In this document: positions 51,155 through 64,000 of the stretch, piece after piece
How positions within the stretch are numbered: the first letter of the stretch is position 1
How the letters are laid out: the number at the start of each line of letters is the position of its first letter
Assembly: GCF_026213295.1 (NCBI RefSeq)
Contig: NC_079412.1
Coordinates: forward strand, 18,639,147-18,703,146
Length of the DNA stretch: 64,000 bases
DNA from: Gadus chalcogrammus
Lineage: Eukaryota > Chordata > Actinopteri > Gadiformes > Gadidae
Reading direction: 5' to 3'
Made by a program: the position numbers and the translations under genes
Notes under the pieces: model-generated
Database searches by the model: none
Seen by the model: only the letters and a program-made list of their open reading frames with translations
What the model was told of the DNA's origin: nothing

Positions 51155-52810
51155 CGAAAACCTGGAACTAGCGGCGGTGAAACTGGCCTTGGAGGAGTGG
51201 CGCCACTGGCAAGAGGGAGCCAAGGTGCCATTCATTGTGTGGACTGATCATCGCAACCTGGAATATATATATTCGATCTGCCAAGGGACTGAATTCCAGA
51301 CAGGCCCGTTGGTCACTGGTCTTTGACAGGTTCAACTTGTCCTATCACTGTCCTATCGTCCCGAGTCTCATAACAATAAACCAGATGCACTTTCCAGAGT
51401 GTCCTGAAGAAACGGTTGAGCCCTCCAACATCGTCCCGGCCCCCTGTCTCGTTGCCTCTTTCACTTGGGAGATAGAGGAGAGGGTGCGGGCTGCCACTGA
51501 GGACCAGGCTGGTCCTAGTTCCTGTCCCCCTGACCACTTGTTTGTTCCGGCTCACCTCCGTTCCGATGTGCTCCAGTGGGAGCATGCTTCCCGGCTCACC
51601 TGCCACCCTGGCATTCAGTGGACCCGAGACCTCCTGCTGCAGCGCTCCTGGTGGTCATCACTGGAGGAGGATGTCCGAGGCTATGTCAACGCCTGTCCTG
51701 TGTGTAACCAGAACAAGACCTCTCGTCGTCCAACAGCCGGCTTCCTGCACCCATTGCCTGTTCCTCATCGGCCGACTTTGTAACTGGCCTACCTACATCC
51801 AAAGGCCACACTGCCATCTTCACAGTTGTCGACCATTTTAGCAAGATGGTTCACTTCATTCCCCTTTCCAATCTTCCCTCTGCCAAAGAGACAGCTGAAC
51901 TGGTTCTCCAGAACATCTTTCGTCTCCATGGACTGCCCACTGACATTGTCTCTGACTGTGGGCCCCAGTTCACATCTATGTTCTGGAAGGAGTTTTGCAG
52001 TCTAGTTGGGGCCTCCGTCAGTCTGTCTTTTGGCTTCAACCCCCAGTCCTATGGGCAGACTGAGAGAATGAACCAGGACTTGAAGACCACTCTTTGCTGC
52101 TTGATCAACCACAACCCTGCTTCCTGGTCTGATTATTCCCACAACACCCTCACCTGCTCTCCCATTGGACTTTCACCCTTCCAGTGCGCCTATGGGTATC
52201 AGCCCCCATTATTTGCCAACCAAGAGAGGTAGGCTGCCTGTCCAACGGCACAAGCCTTCGTTCACCGTTGCCGGCGTGCCTGGGACCAGGCACGTACTGC
52301 TCTCCTCAAGTCTGTTGACCGCTACGCTGCCGCCGCACTCTTGCTCCTGCCTACCAGGTTGGCCTGAGGGTCTGGCTTTCACCCGTGACCTGCCCATAAA
52401 GGTGGAGAACCGCAAGCTTGTTGGGCCCTTTCCCATCGCTCGCATCAACCCAGAGGCGGTACATCTTCGGCTTCCCCGGTCCATGAGGATCACCCAACGT
52501 TCCATGTCTCCAGGATCAAGCCAGTCCAAGAAAGTCCTCTGGTTCCTCCCATGCCGCCTCCTCTGCCTCCTCAGCTCGTTGATGGCGGTCCTGTGTACGC
52601 TGTCAGGCGTCTCCTTCGCTCTCGCCGCCGTGGACGTGGGATGCAGTATCTTGTGGATTGAGAGGGGTACGGTCCGAAGGAGCGCTCCTGGGTGCCGGCT
52701 CGGTTCAGAGTGGACCCTCAGCTCATTTCAGACTTTCACCGTCTGCATCCTGACCAGCCTGCCCCGTCCTCACTTCGACCTTCTGCGGGCCCATCTGCTG
52801 ATGGAACTTC
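51155..52810 (+). pseudogene. Degenerate Ty3/gypsy chromovirus-type pol (RNase H end, integrase, chromodomain)
   Basis: Fragments appear in pol order. A terminal RNase H piece ([11 protein letters not shown]) lies at about 51155-51270. The integrase zinc-binding motif with its two His and two Cys (HASRLTCHPG ... CPVCNQNK) is at about 51560-51720. The integrase core follows at about 51775-52230: a first Asp in VVDHFSK, a second in SDCGPQF and a Glu in QTERMNQ. A chromodomain-like end ([21 protein letters not shown]) lies at about 52570-52770. Reading frame shifts near 51270 and 51770, a stop at 52230 ends the core frame, and a stop sits inside the chromodomain. Protease and reverse transcriptase are missing. 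It is a dead element, 5'-truncated at the junction with the minus-strand element. Confidence 0.9.
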
Positions 52811-52972
52811 TGATCCTCTGGTGAGGGGGGGGCACCGATGTGGCAGCCTCTTCCTGCTCATCTTCTTCTTCTGCTGCTGTGGAGGACGTAGACTCTGCTG
52901 CCTCTGAGGAATTTTAGCACTCCTTCGGGCCTCCTCCACCCTCCCAGCTCGGGTCTGGGGCCGTCCATTGCC

Positions 52973-52996
52973 GGGGGGGGGGGGGGGGGGGGGGGG
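52973..52996 (+). repeat. Poly-G run at the probable polypurine tract
   Basis: Twenty-four G residues sit directly before the LTR start, where a gypsy element would carry its 3' polypurine tract. The tract may have expanded after insertion, or its length may be a sequencing error. Confidence 0.8.
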
Positions 52997-53000
52997 TTAC

Positions 53001-53550
53001 TATCATGATCTGCTCCTGGCTGTCCATCCTACTCCAGCTCTGTACTGTCATGATCCCCTCCTGGCTTTCCATCCTACTGCCAGCTCTGCCAGTACTTTTC
53101 CTGATCACCTGCCTGCCACTCCCACCTCATCAGTGCAACCACCTTCACCTGTGTTCCCTCACCTGATTTAAACCCACTCTTTGCACTCAATCTCTGCTAT
53201 ATTGTCTTTAGCAGCATGCAAAGCTCTCTAGTATTATTTCCCGGATTGCTTCCTTGGTTTCGACCCTGCTTGTCCCTGACCCGTCCTCGTCGCCCCTGCC
53301 CTGGTAACCTAAACAGCCTTCTGTCCCTGACCCCTCTGCCTGCTCGCCCCTTGTCTGCCTCCAGTTTGCTTGGATTCCATCCCCGGGCTCTCTGCTAGAA
53401 AGTCTGACTGTTTTGGCTAGCTCAGGTTGTGGACTATTCTTGTGTACCTTCTGTGGATTTTAAGACGCTGTTTGGACAATAATCTGTTGAACTGTTCCAA
53501 CGCTGGTCTCAGTCTGTGCTGTTCTTGGGTCCAACCTCACGCCCATTACA
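53001..53550 (+). mobile_element. 3' LTR of the plus-strand Ty3/gypsy element, with duplicated 5' edge
   Basis: The LTR proper begins TGTCATGATCCCCTCC at 53046 and ends CACGCCCATTACA at 53550, about 505 bases with TG...CA ends. A preceding 45-base copy of its edge (53001-53045, TATCATGATCTGCTCC...) is a small tandem duplication. TTTAAACCC near 53170 is TATA-like. The end GGGTCCAACCTCACGCCCA is typical of fish gypsy LTRs. It lies downstream of the pol fragment in the correct orientation. Confidence 0.8.
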
Positions 53551-55052
53551 TTGTAGAGTCCAGGTGAACTCCAAACAAGTGAGTCTGGATTCTCTTGCAG
53601 AAGCTGGTTAGCGAGAGCGGTCCTGGCACTTTCAGGGGGCTTGTTCCACCACATTGTTTACCAACAGTGATGAGTCAGTTGCTTTCATCTACAGGGTGTT
53701 TGTTTTATTGACTTAATCAGCTGCAAATCGATTGTTCTTTCTTTGCTTTTGTATAATCCAGGAACCATGAGGTGGATAGTTTTGTAGGGAATAGAATCTG
53801 AACTGTTAAAAGATAATGCACACCCTTGGAAGGTTATTGACCAATCAGGATCAAGTATTTAACAACGCTGAGGCATAACGCAACCAGAATGCGTTTTGTT
53901 ATAGTTTAAAAAGTTGAAAGAGTTGAAAAACACTGAGATAAGCCTTCATGATGTTAGAGAGCTATTTTTGATAGTTTAATGATTTCTGCAGCTGAAAGTA
54001 TGCAGGAGTCGTTAGCTGCACAAAAAACAGGCAAACGGAATAAAGAAAACTTAAGAACAGTAGATGTGCTTGCAGTAGCAACCACACTCATAAAATAGCT
54101 GATGTATGGGTGATAAGACTAAAGCTCTATGTTAACAAAAATATAGCCTTTTCTGAGTATTATATCTATATTGGTTGAAAAGTGCAGGGATGACAAGGCT
54201 CAACAATGGATGGCTCCAAGATGAATTATGGGCTTCTTGGTGAATTCACCAGCGGACTCGAAGCCCAACACATAGTTTCTTCATATATTTCTTTCCAAAG
54301 GAAGTACACCTGAAGCTAAGATTACCTTGCAATCACCGACGTGTAACCAAACACAGAGGAGCCCCTCTACAACTCCTGGTATTTGAGTTTGTTTGGCTCA
54401 GGGCCTTGGGATATCAACACTCAGTCATCGAGTGCCACGTTTGTTCCACTTTCAAATCGAGTGTGGACATTGCACGACGGAGGACACCTCCGACAGAGGG
54501 AAAGAGCACCAGGTTATAAATAGTTAATGCCGGCCCAGATAAACGACCATCCAATATAACGGCAATATCATCACTGCCCCAGACGTGGGGTTTGATACAC
54601 TCGTACGCCGCCGCCGTGTCGACACACATTACCGCCGTGGCTGTGATTGTAACGATAATGTGCTGCTGTGAATGGATTGCGCAAAAAACTACGTGTTCGC
54701 CCCGAAACATCTGTCACTTTGCCACTCCACTGACAGCGGTTTGTTTACATTCATCATTTTCCTATGGGGACGGAGAAGTGCGTCTCGTGATAAGTGGAAA
54801 CATTTCCGTTCACCAAGCGAGACCTCCATTCGCACAGAGCCCTCCAGAGGGGTGGATGATGCTGTTCTCTTAACTCGAGTGTCTCCGAGAGCAAATGGAT
54901 GCTGCAGCGACGCTGACGTTGAAGGGGTTGACTGTGTGGGGGGCTGGAGGGTGGTGGGTCTATCATGGAGAACACCCCCCCCACCCCCACCCATCTAATA
55001 GCTAGCGCTCCACTCTCTCCCTGTCTCCGTGGGTCTCCCCACCCTCCCGCTT

Positions 55053-55085
<33 letters not shown>

Positions 55086-58000
55086 CCAGCTCTGGGCCTC
55101 ACCGCTCAGCCCCCCTCCCCAGACTCACACAGGGAGCTAATGAAGGTAATGCAGCAAGCAAGCCATGTATAGGGGCTTGAGGGGAAGTGCCACGGAATCA
55201 CATAGTAAGACACGCACGTGCGATAAAGGGAAGGGAAGATCGATTCTCAGCCGTTGAGGGGGTGACATGTGTTGCAAGGATTGACATTAGCTGAGGTAGT
55301 TCATTAAAAGCCCTGCTCTTTGCTTGGCAGTAAATCGGTTGAATATTCAGACTATTCGAATGAGAGCCCATTTGGGGGGAGATGTACTGACAGGGAACAG
55401 GGAACAGGAAATATTTCTACAGATAAGAAAATCTGAGCTCAGCTGAATTATCGGAACAGCCTGGAAACACTGGAATGTTTTGCACATGAGAATAAATTCC
55501 CGAGTAGATTGACTTGTGGATGGGCATGTTTTCACTCTTCAGGAACTTTGTGGTTCAGATGTTTTTTAAAGGAGCAAATAGCTGCAGTAGAAAGGTTGAA
55601 TAGCGCAGCTTTAATTTATTCGGACTCCACGAGGACCATTATCAATATTAAGCAAGCAAGTTGTCTGAAACTCTCGGACAACATGTAAAAAATAAAGAAC
55701 TTACGAATTTAATCACATCGGTAAATATCAGTAAAATAATTGATACAAGCAATGTCCAAACTTTATGTCATGATAGAGGAAATAAATTCCGGTATATACT
55801 ACTTAACTGGTATTAAGCCAATTTTATATTTAAGTCAACCCTCTGCATTATCGTCTCTTTTTTAAGACCATAATATCCTCCTGCTTTGACATTGAATATA
55901 ACTTATTCTTAATACCACTATGTGAAAAGATCTTTTGAAAAGAAAAAGCACTTAGTAACAACGAACACCTTTGCAAACAGTGAGGTTTTGTGCCTCCTTG
56001 ACCATTCAGATAGTCTTCTTGTGCAAAAATGAAACGTCTGAAGCGAATGAATGAATATGTAATGGGCTTTCAGCAGCCCAAAGCCTTTAAGAAATTACTT
56101 CAGTAGCTCTCAGCCCAAAAATAATATGAATGTATAATCTCGAGTGGAAATAGAAATAAGGTTGAATGCATTATGGTACTTTCGAACCTGTGTTGCTGGT
56201 TCTGGGTCTACCTGACTGACTTTCTTGATAGAAAAGTAAAAGCATGTTGTGAATAGTAAGTGTGTTGGTTGTTCAGGATCTCTGCAAGCTCATATTAATG
56301 AATAACATGGAGTGAATGCATGAGCACGTGAAATGTTATGACGTTTGCCTGTGCGTGCATTTGTGTGTGTTGTTTGAACATACAGTTCAAGGCAGAGGAA
56401 TTGTGTCTGTTAATCTGGCAAGGTCTAGATCAAGACAGATTTCGAGACAAAGGTTGTCTGGTAAAAGGGAAAATAAATCTTTCATGGAATAAGGAGATAT
56501 TTAAGGAGGAGGATGAATGCGAGCCATGCTATGACCCCAATGTCAGTCTTTGATTGATGTATAAGATGTGAGAAGACTGACGTGAGCACAGAAGTAATGT
56601 CACACACTTCGGAATAACGATTTGGACCAACTGTGTTACGCTGACTATCTCACTAGTAACTGTAGTGTGTAAACCCTATTTTAATAACCATGCGATAAAA
56701 ATGTGTCTCTCACCTGGGCTTGGGCACTGACAAAGTAATTGACTGTTGTGGGAATGATAACTGCCCCACGACATCTCGCCCGCCAGCATCTCACAAAGAA
56801 CTCTGACATGGTGCGTGTGTGAACCAATAGGGGCCATTCAGGAGTGAGGTGCACTCCCAGTCGCAGTCGTACCTGAGCAAGACTCTGTTGTTTACCATTA
56901 TGGCTGGGAGGTATAATTGAGAGATAATCGGTGCTATTATCTTTGCTTCTTCTACAAATGTGTAGAAGTGCTTTCAGCCGAAAAGCACGGCCAAAGCCAA
57001 GGTCTCTGCTTGGCCATCAAGCGTGCAGGCTATGGTATATAACAGAAGTTTAACTAGAATAATCTGTAATATTGTTAAACAGAACATTAAAATTAGATTT
57101 GTACACTCATGTTAATAAATGATAATTAAAAGAAAAGACTTGAGACCTTGGGGCCAATGTAATTCACATGCTAATATTATTGTAATTTAATATGTGCGGA
57201 ACTACCCATGCTGCACTGGAACTTTTTGAAGACAGAGTGCTCTGACGCAGTCGGAGAATCAAAGAGGCAATGATTGTCAAGCATCGTTAGGAAACTGGAG
57301 GGAAAGTATTTTCTGGCCTAGCTCATTTTAATATAAATAGTTCTCATTCAATTTCTGTATCTGTATTGCTTTCATATGGGGCTGCTCTGCTGAAGCATCA
57401 TGCGGCAGCCAATAGGACAACTAGGAATCAATGCGTTCTGGGATAATTAAAGAAAAGACGCAAAAATTGTACTGATGGATTGCGCTATAGATTTCCTTTT
57501 TGGTGTTAATAGAATTCCAGCAGAAGAAGTTAGACGGTACTCTGATTATACGCATGTATTACTGAATTATCATGTATTGGCAGACGTCTGCATTTACAAA
57601 AAAAAAGAGTGAATTAGTTATTTGCATTATGCTCATTTTATAGTATCACATAACATACAGAAGGGTGTTGTGTTTGTGTGCGCATGTGTATGTGTATCCT
57701 TGTTGGCAAGATAACCTGAAAGCATGTGAATTAATCTCGCTGCCCTTTCAAGTGGTCTGTACACAATGCAGTGTACAGACACTGTGTTTGTCCATGCTTG
57801 CGTGTCTCCTGGTCAAATTGCCTGCCCCTACTACAGTCTGTCTCTCGTCTGCTCCTGCCTCTCGTCCGTGAAATCTCTATTATGCATGTCGGGAACCATT
57901 TTAAGCCTGCGCAATACGATTTAGTTTGACCATTAATTGCTCTTTTAATAGCAATTGAAGACAGTTCTTGTATTCTGCCACATTGCAGAATTGTTATCTC

Positions 58001-59270
58001 TATCTTTTATCGCCCACCCACGTTGGTTCTTGAACTGTGCTGGTGCTTTCTATATTTGGACGTGTGCAGTAAGCAGGGAGAAATCACTGCATAAAAGCAG
58101 CTTCCAAACAAGCTTTCTAACATAACCGATGGAAATCTCAGCGGATTTGATGATACAAGCACAACAAACATGTTTGGTGTTGGCACACAATGCATATTTC
58201 CATCAAGTAAATGCTATTTTGATTATCACAAATTATTTTTTATTATTTATACCAAACTGAATTCTGAGGTGCCACATTGATCATCTCTGCGAGAAGGGTT
58301 AGTCATCAACATTCAAATCAAGGGTTGGATCATTTATTATAAAGGAATGCATGAGTGACTATCAAAAAAAGAGGCCGGATATAAATGGCGGTAGTTCAAA
58401 TGGTTCTTTCATAAAGGTGACGGAAAGATCAATAATGTGAAAACCAGAGACACACAGAGTGAAGTTAACAGTCCTTGAAGTCCTGGGGTACGTGACGACC
58501 AGCGATGAAGAAGAGTGGCAATGCAATAAAAAATGTGAAAAGTCGACGGCAGATCATTTGCAGACAAAACTCACAGAGCACAATGCAGGAGTCTGAGAGT
58601 TGTTCAGAGCGGGAAGGAACCCCTGATGGAAAAGATTTGAGCTCTGCTTTTGTCATTTAACATCTTCACCTCTGCACTTTATTTCCGAGGCATTGCAATG
58701 GACACTGGCTTTTTTGCAGTTTTGCTTTATAGTGATTCTGTTTGATTAATATTGATGTTCGAAAAGCTTTTTACTATCTCTAGCACCCAGAGTAAGAGAG
58801 CAAGCTAGTTGTCCAGTCTGTTTAAACCACAGGGGTCCAGCTACTTAATCACTGTTAAGTAACCTCGACAAGGGCAGTCGCCATGAAGGAAGAGAGAGCA
58901 GGCGAGAGGAAGAGGGGGCGGAGCAAGCAAGAGGGAGAGGGAAAGAGACAGAGACAGAGACGAGAGCGAGAGGGAGCGAGCGAGACAACAAATGAATATT
59001 GAATTCCATTAGGCCAAGCAGTGCGTAGCGCTTTATTTCAAAATCCTCCGAAAGAGGAAATCCCTCTTTAGCCTGCTGACAGCTGCTCTTTGGGCTAGGC
59101 CTCATTAAGCAGCGATGATGTCTGTGCAGGCCTCCAGGAGGCTGAAGGAGATATGAGGTGAATTGAGTTGACAGGGCGTCAGGCCCACACTCTGCTACTG
59201 CGTTCTCTCCTTTACAGAGCAGCAGCCTGCTGCCTTCACGCTGGCTGCAGGTAGGACAGAGAGCACCAGG
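53551..59270. other. Intron 2 sequence without recognisable genes
   Basis: Mostly AT-rich, apparently unique. 54420-54960 is of higher complexity and GC but resembles no exon. A 31-base C homopolymer is at about 55054-55084. 58880-58985 is GA-rich. No exon 3 of the receptor was found. Confidence 0.55.
55054..55084 (+). repeat. Poly-C homopolymer
   Basis: Thirty-one C residues within a C-rich stretch. A likely G-quadruplex on the other strand and a probable spot for base-calling error. Confidence 0.9.
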
Positions 59271-59279
59271 GGAACGGAT

Positions 59280-59530
59280 GTGCCGTGTGTGCTTGTTTCT
59301 GTTTGAGTGGTTGAGGGTGTGTCTGTATGTGTGTCTGTGTCTGTTCTTGTGCATGAGTGATTGCGTATGTGTGTTTGTATTTGTATTTGCATGTGTGTTT
59401 GTGTGAATAGTTGATTGCTCGCACACATGCGTGCATGAGTGATTGTGTGTTTGTAAGATAATTGATTACGTTTTTGTGTGTGTGCGTTTTTATGTGTGCG
59501 CATGTGTGTATGTATGTGTCCGCAAACATT
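59280..59530 (+). repeat. Degenerate TG-rich tract before the gap
   Basis: Diverged TGTGTG, TGTATGTG and TGCATGAGTGATTG units run up to the N gap. The segment 59362-59420 repeats motifs seen at 59420-59460. Low-complexity sequence of this type often terminates contigs. Confidence 0.8.
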
Positions 59531-59537
59531 TGGGTCA

Positions 59538-59637
59538 NNNNNNNNNNNNNNNNNNNNNNNNNNNNNNNNNNNNNNNNNNNNNNNNNNNNNNNNNNNNNNN
59601 NNNNNNNNNNNNNNNNNNNNNNNNNNNNNNNNNNNNN
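59538..59637. other. Assembly gap of exactly 100 N
   Basis: One hundred Ns, the conventional size for a gap of unknown length. The sequence after it is a second copy of intron 1 beginning only 26 bases downstream of the exon 1 donor position, so a second copy of exon 1 could be hidden in the gap. Confidence 0.99.
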
Positions 59638-60286
59638 AGCGTTGCACGTTGTTGCGTCGTTTCTTGATTCACACAGTCCAACACGTGCACGGAGTTGTGT
59701 ACACGCACGCACGCACACGCATACACGCACACACATCAGAACAAACGCACACACAAGTACACACTCATATACGTACGTGAACACCAACACACACAAACCT
59801 ACACATTTCTCTGGCGATATCATGCAGCAGTGTGTCATCATACAACTTGTACACTCCTAAACTAAATACTTAATCAACCGGGCCGTGAAGCAAACCTAAA
59901 TCCATGTACTGCAGGTTTTGGTGATGTTCTTTTAATTGCCCTTCAGTTCATGCATGAGATTAGAGTAAGGTGTTGTCCAGCAAACTGCAGCCCATCCTTA
60001 CTTCATAATCCTCTCCACTAACGACAATCATTTGCGTTCCTTCAGCCCATTCATTCTAGGCTGTCATGCGTGTTATGCAAGCTTACGCGAGTGGAGCGTA
60101 TGAATGGATGCGACTGAGTTGCTTTGACACTTTAGAGGTTGCGCGAAAATGTACGATAGAGCGGTGCTGGCGTCACATGTTCAGGGTTGTCAAGAAAGTC
60201 TGCTTACAAATGAGTTCTGTGTCAAATGATGGATAGTTAGTAAATACTGGAATACGAATAAGAAACACACGCACGGATGCACAGAA

Positions 60287-60319
<33 letters not shown>

Positions 60320-60687
60320 GGCAGACAGACAGACAGACAGACAAAAACACACACACACACGCACCCACGCACGCACGCACTCACGCACGCACACACGCCA
60401 CTAGCATTCATGGCACAAATTAATTCCCAGCAGTGTGAAGTGTTGCTGAGGCGGATGCTCAGCTCGTCTCTCGCGGGGGCAAAGTATCAGGTGGAGGGAA
60501 CAACTATGCATGACGGTTAGCGCTGTCCATTGAGATGACAGCCAGACCTGCAGACTTGTTCCCTTATTTACAGCAGTGAACAATGGCGTCGAAAGCGCCA
60601 GTGCTGACACCGCCGGAAAGAAACATCCTCACAATGACCAGAGTTTGTTTGTTGATCATAACTTTGCTGCATGGGCGGCATCGTTAG

Positions 60688-60780
<93 letters not shown>

Positions 60781-60950
60781 CACTGATTCCTCCATGGCTT
60801 ATCCTGATCCTGCTTGCGGTCTCAGCCTACTAGTGTTGGCTCAGCACTCCGGGATCAGACGGGAGGAATCCGTCCCCATGGTGTGACATGAATATTTCAC
60901 CACTTTGTAGTAACGTCATTCCTTTTTTGGGGGGAGGTGTGGGATTGGGA

Positions 60951-61007
<57 letters not shown>

Positions 61008-61052
61008 CCTCCTCCCTCCTCCCCCTCCCTCTCTCTCTCTCTCTCTCCCCCT

Positions 61053-61141
<89 letters not shown>

Positions 61142-64000
61142 TCTCTCTCTCCCTCCTGCATCACCTCACCGCCGCACACCCCCGTCCGTACCTCGGACGG
61201 GCTCCCATCAGCTCGCTCCTATTTACTGCTACATGAGCAGGAGAGCAGAGTGCACGAGCACTCGAGGTAATTAGTGTTGGCTTGGTTATGATACTCAAGA
61301 CTGAGTGAGGGTAATTAAAGCTTCACGTTTTTTCTTTCCTTTCTCTTTTCCCTTTGTCTTCTGCTGATGGCGGCTGGGACAGGAAGGGACACTGGCATCA
61401 TCCTCTGCTTTACATGACACGCCGTGTCACTCCTTCTCCCTCTCCCTCTGCAGGGATGTGACATGATGGAGGGCTGGGGAGGGAGAGCATCGTGAGACGG
61501 GCCGCCTTTTTTTCTTTCCCCCAAGGTATCGTGAGCTGACTTGCTGAGACAATCATAAGCTCTCAGGCAAAAGAGGGAGGGACGGGGATGGGAAGAGGTG
61601 GGGAAGAAGGGGGAGGAGGGGGGAGACGGGGGGGGGGGACGGGGGGGGGGGGGTGTGTGGTCTGGGCAGCACACTCTCAGCAGCAGCGCTCCAAATTAGT
61701 CACAAGCAGACGCATTGGTTCTGCAGGACTAGCGATAGTCTCGGTGGAAGGGAGAGGCCTGAAGAGAGAAGGAGAGAGAGAAGGAGACAGAGAGGGAGAG
61801 AGAGGAAGGGAGGCATCCTGGGAGCATCCTGTACCGACTGAAGCGACGCCCGCATCGGCAGACGCCGAGGGTTAACTAGCTGACTGCTGTGCTGCCGGTA
61901 AAGTGAGAGATCTTCCTTTTCTTTGCCGCTCATTAGAGGAAGAGATATATGTCAAGAGGAGGCACTCCTCCCCGCCTCTCCTCTTTCTAGCCACAGCTCG
62001 ATCTGTGAGCGGACGGCTCTGTGGACATGAGCTCCATCGGTAGGGAGATCCGTATGAATGGAAGAACAATAATGATGAACTGATGTTTGCATGGGTTGAT
62101 TGGAGATCACCATGAAACGAATAATAGAATACTAAAAGAGAAGACTAATCCCCTTTGTATTCTACTACGGTTCTTAATCTTGGAAAGTCCTCGTCTACAT
62201 TATGAATCCCAGAGCAACTTTAAACACATGAGTATAGTCAATCATAATCAGAGGTAATCCCTGGGTTGGACCATAATCCTGGCAAGGGGGGCTTACTACT
62301 CAAACGACATAATAGAGGTCTTAATTATATTCATGAAGACAGGCAGATCTTCCCAGACGGCCGTGATGCAGGAGCCGTTCCCCACGTCCACCTCCAGCCA
62401 CGGGGGCTCAGGGGGTGCTCTTGGGCTCGCTTCACGTCGAGTCACCTTCACGGAGCCGGAGCCAACGCTCGGACCGGCCGCTGATCGAAGGAAGGGGTCG
62501 GGGAAGGGGGAGGAATATGAGGCCGCCCAAATGGGCAGTATTCCTGCATTACACAGACCTTTTCCCCCCAAGCCTCCAGCCACTACTATACCAACCCTAT
62601 CCATGCACGACAAACCCCACATTACTTATGCTGTCTGTGCTCCCAGCAAGAACCAAACGCAATCATAAGGGCGCCGCATCGACAAAAAACAAACAGGGGT
62701 GGGAGAATAAAAAACAAGCTCTGTCAGGAAGGCGGCAGGAAGGCTGTTGTTTCACCGTGTTTCCGTGGCGGGTTTTTCCCCCGTGTCACTCAACATGACG
62801 TCCTCCTACTCGATCGGACACAGTCCGTCCCGGCCTCTCACCACGCCGCACCACCAAGACCTTTCCCCGGCGTGCTCCCGGGTCCGGGCCAGAAGGTCTG
62901 TGAGCCGAGGGGGATTAGTTCAGCCTGGGAGCACAGCCCTCCACGCGGCCGCCGGTCCATTGGGGAGGCGGCCCGGAGAGAGAGTATCTCAGTTTGACCC
63001 GTCGCCGTCCCCCTGTCCCGCTCCGTCGGCGAGCCTGGTGTCTGCGGTTTCTAATCGCTGAGAGGCATTGTGAGAAATGATCTCCGCTTGTACCTCCTGT
63101 TCTGGCTTCTTGTTACATTGATATTCATTTATTTACCCTTTCACTCATCGAAAATGTGTTTTGTGAGGGTCTGACCTGGGCAACAGGGCAGCTCAGAGCG
63201 GAGTAAAACCCAGCACTAAACTAACGGAGGAACATGAAGGATTTGGCGATACTCTTTGGTGATAGAAGTGAGACAGAAAGAATGAACACACAGCAGCAGC
63301 CGATTGTGTCCTGTTATGGCATGTGGCATTCACTAGGATGGTATGCTTCCAGGCGTTACAAACAGGTATGTTGTTATAACAGCAATGCCATACGAAACCG
63401 TGCAGTGTGTTCAGCGAGGTCAGTACCTCCGGGGTTGTAGTTCTGCTCCAGGGCCGACTGGACCGCCCTTAGAAGCAGGTCGCTTGGACAAAGCATCTGC
63501 TGAATAAATGTAATGTAATTTACAATGAACCGTGGGTGTATGGGTCTTATGGACTATGCAGTCTTACCCCCAGACGGACCTATAGGTGGTTTTCCAGCCG
63601 GTATTAAGAATCGTAAATTCAGATGTAAAACTGTGCATGTCAAAATAGGACTGGAATGTTCGAATTTAAAATGTTCGTACCACAAGGTTGTTTTCTGTAC
63701 GGTTTGGTGGGGCGGGGGTCTGGGGGGCTTTGAAGAGGCTGGATATGTGGAGGGACTGTCCTTCCCGCTAATTGCCGTCTTCAATCCTCCAGACAGCATT
63801 AAACAGAAGAGGAATTGGGCTGCCCTGCGACGGCGCCGCGTGGAAGACAGCCAGGCTCCGAGCACGTCAGGAGAGGAGGCATCTGCGCAGGGCCCCCCAT
63901 GAATCACTGGTGAATCAAACCGAAGGTGAACCCTCATTACAAATTAGAGAGGGTGGTACCATTAGAAAGTAGAATAGCTCATCCTCGTTAATCAAGGCTA
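59638..64000 (+). repeat. 4.36 kb segment, second copy (of 1694-6052)
   Basis: Collinear with 1694-6052 in the same orientation from the first base after the gap to the last base of the window. It includes the GACA (about 60292-60343), TG (60690-60776) and CT (about 60955-61154) tracts with slightly different lengths. Substitutions are few in the first 2.5 kb. From about 62110 onward single-base indels relative to copy 1 become frequent. No genes are present. Confidence 0.95.

Noticed and set aside
59638..64000. A true tandem gene duplication of grm4
   Set aside because: Only intronic sequence is visible after the gap and no second exon is present. Gap size and divergence pattern favour an assembly artefact, although it is not excluded.

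Overview
This window looks like nuclear DNA from a teleost fish. It carries the first two coding exons of a group III metabotropic glutamate receptor, best matched to GRM4 (mGluR4), in AT-rich non-coding DNA full of dinucleotide microsatellites and fish-type mobile elements: an hAT MITE, TTAA-flanked MITEs, a LINE 3' end and Ty3/gypsy LTR elements. There are no bacterial-style operons, RNA genes or CRISPR arrays. The very dense AC/GT and CT/GA repeats recall codfish-like genomes, but that is only an inference.

Layout. 1-404 is upstream non-coding sequence ending in a plausible splice acceptor. 405-1113 is a likely 5' leader with a long GA tract and five short upstream ORFs; the stop of one shares a base with the receptor ATG. 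1114-1668 is coding exon 1 (185 codons), followed by a consensus GTGAGT donor. Intron 1 runs about 47.7 kb (1669-49373) and holds nearly all the repeats. Coding exon 2 is 49374-49590 (72 codons plus one base). The first two exons join in frame and encode the start of the glutamate-binding Venus-flytrap domain. Intron 2 contains a composite of two LTR elements (50056-53550) and then mostly unique AT-rich sequence up to a 100-N gap at 59538-59637.

After the gap, 59638-64000 repeats intron 1 positions 1694-6052 almost base for base. With the 100-N gap immediately before it, this is best read as an assembly problem (a second haplotype or misplaced contig) rather than a biological duplication, though a real duplication is not excluded.

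No new defence, mobile or biosynthetic system was found. The most interesting observations are: (i) a 71-72 bp tandem duplication at the intron 1/exon 2 boundary that copies a complete 3' splice site plus the first 22 exon bases and leaves a 24-codon open extension; (ii) the uORF arrangement ending in TGATG at the receptor start; (iii) the 4.36 kb repeat with very uneven divergence; (iv) a head-to-head LTR-element composite close to exon 2; and (v) a 59-bp array with four regularly spaced CCAAT boxes.
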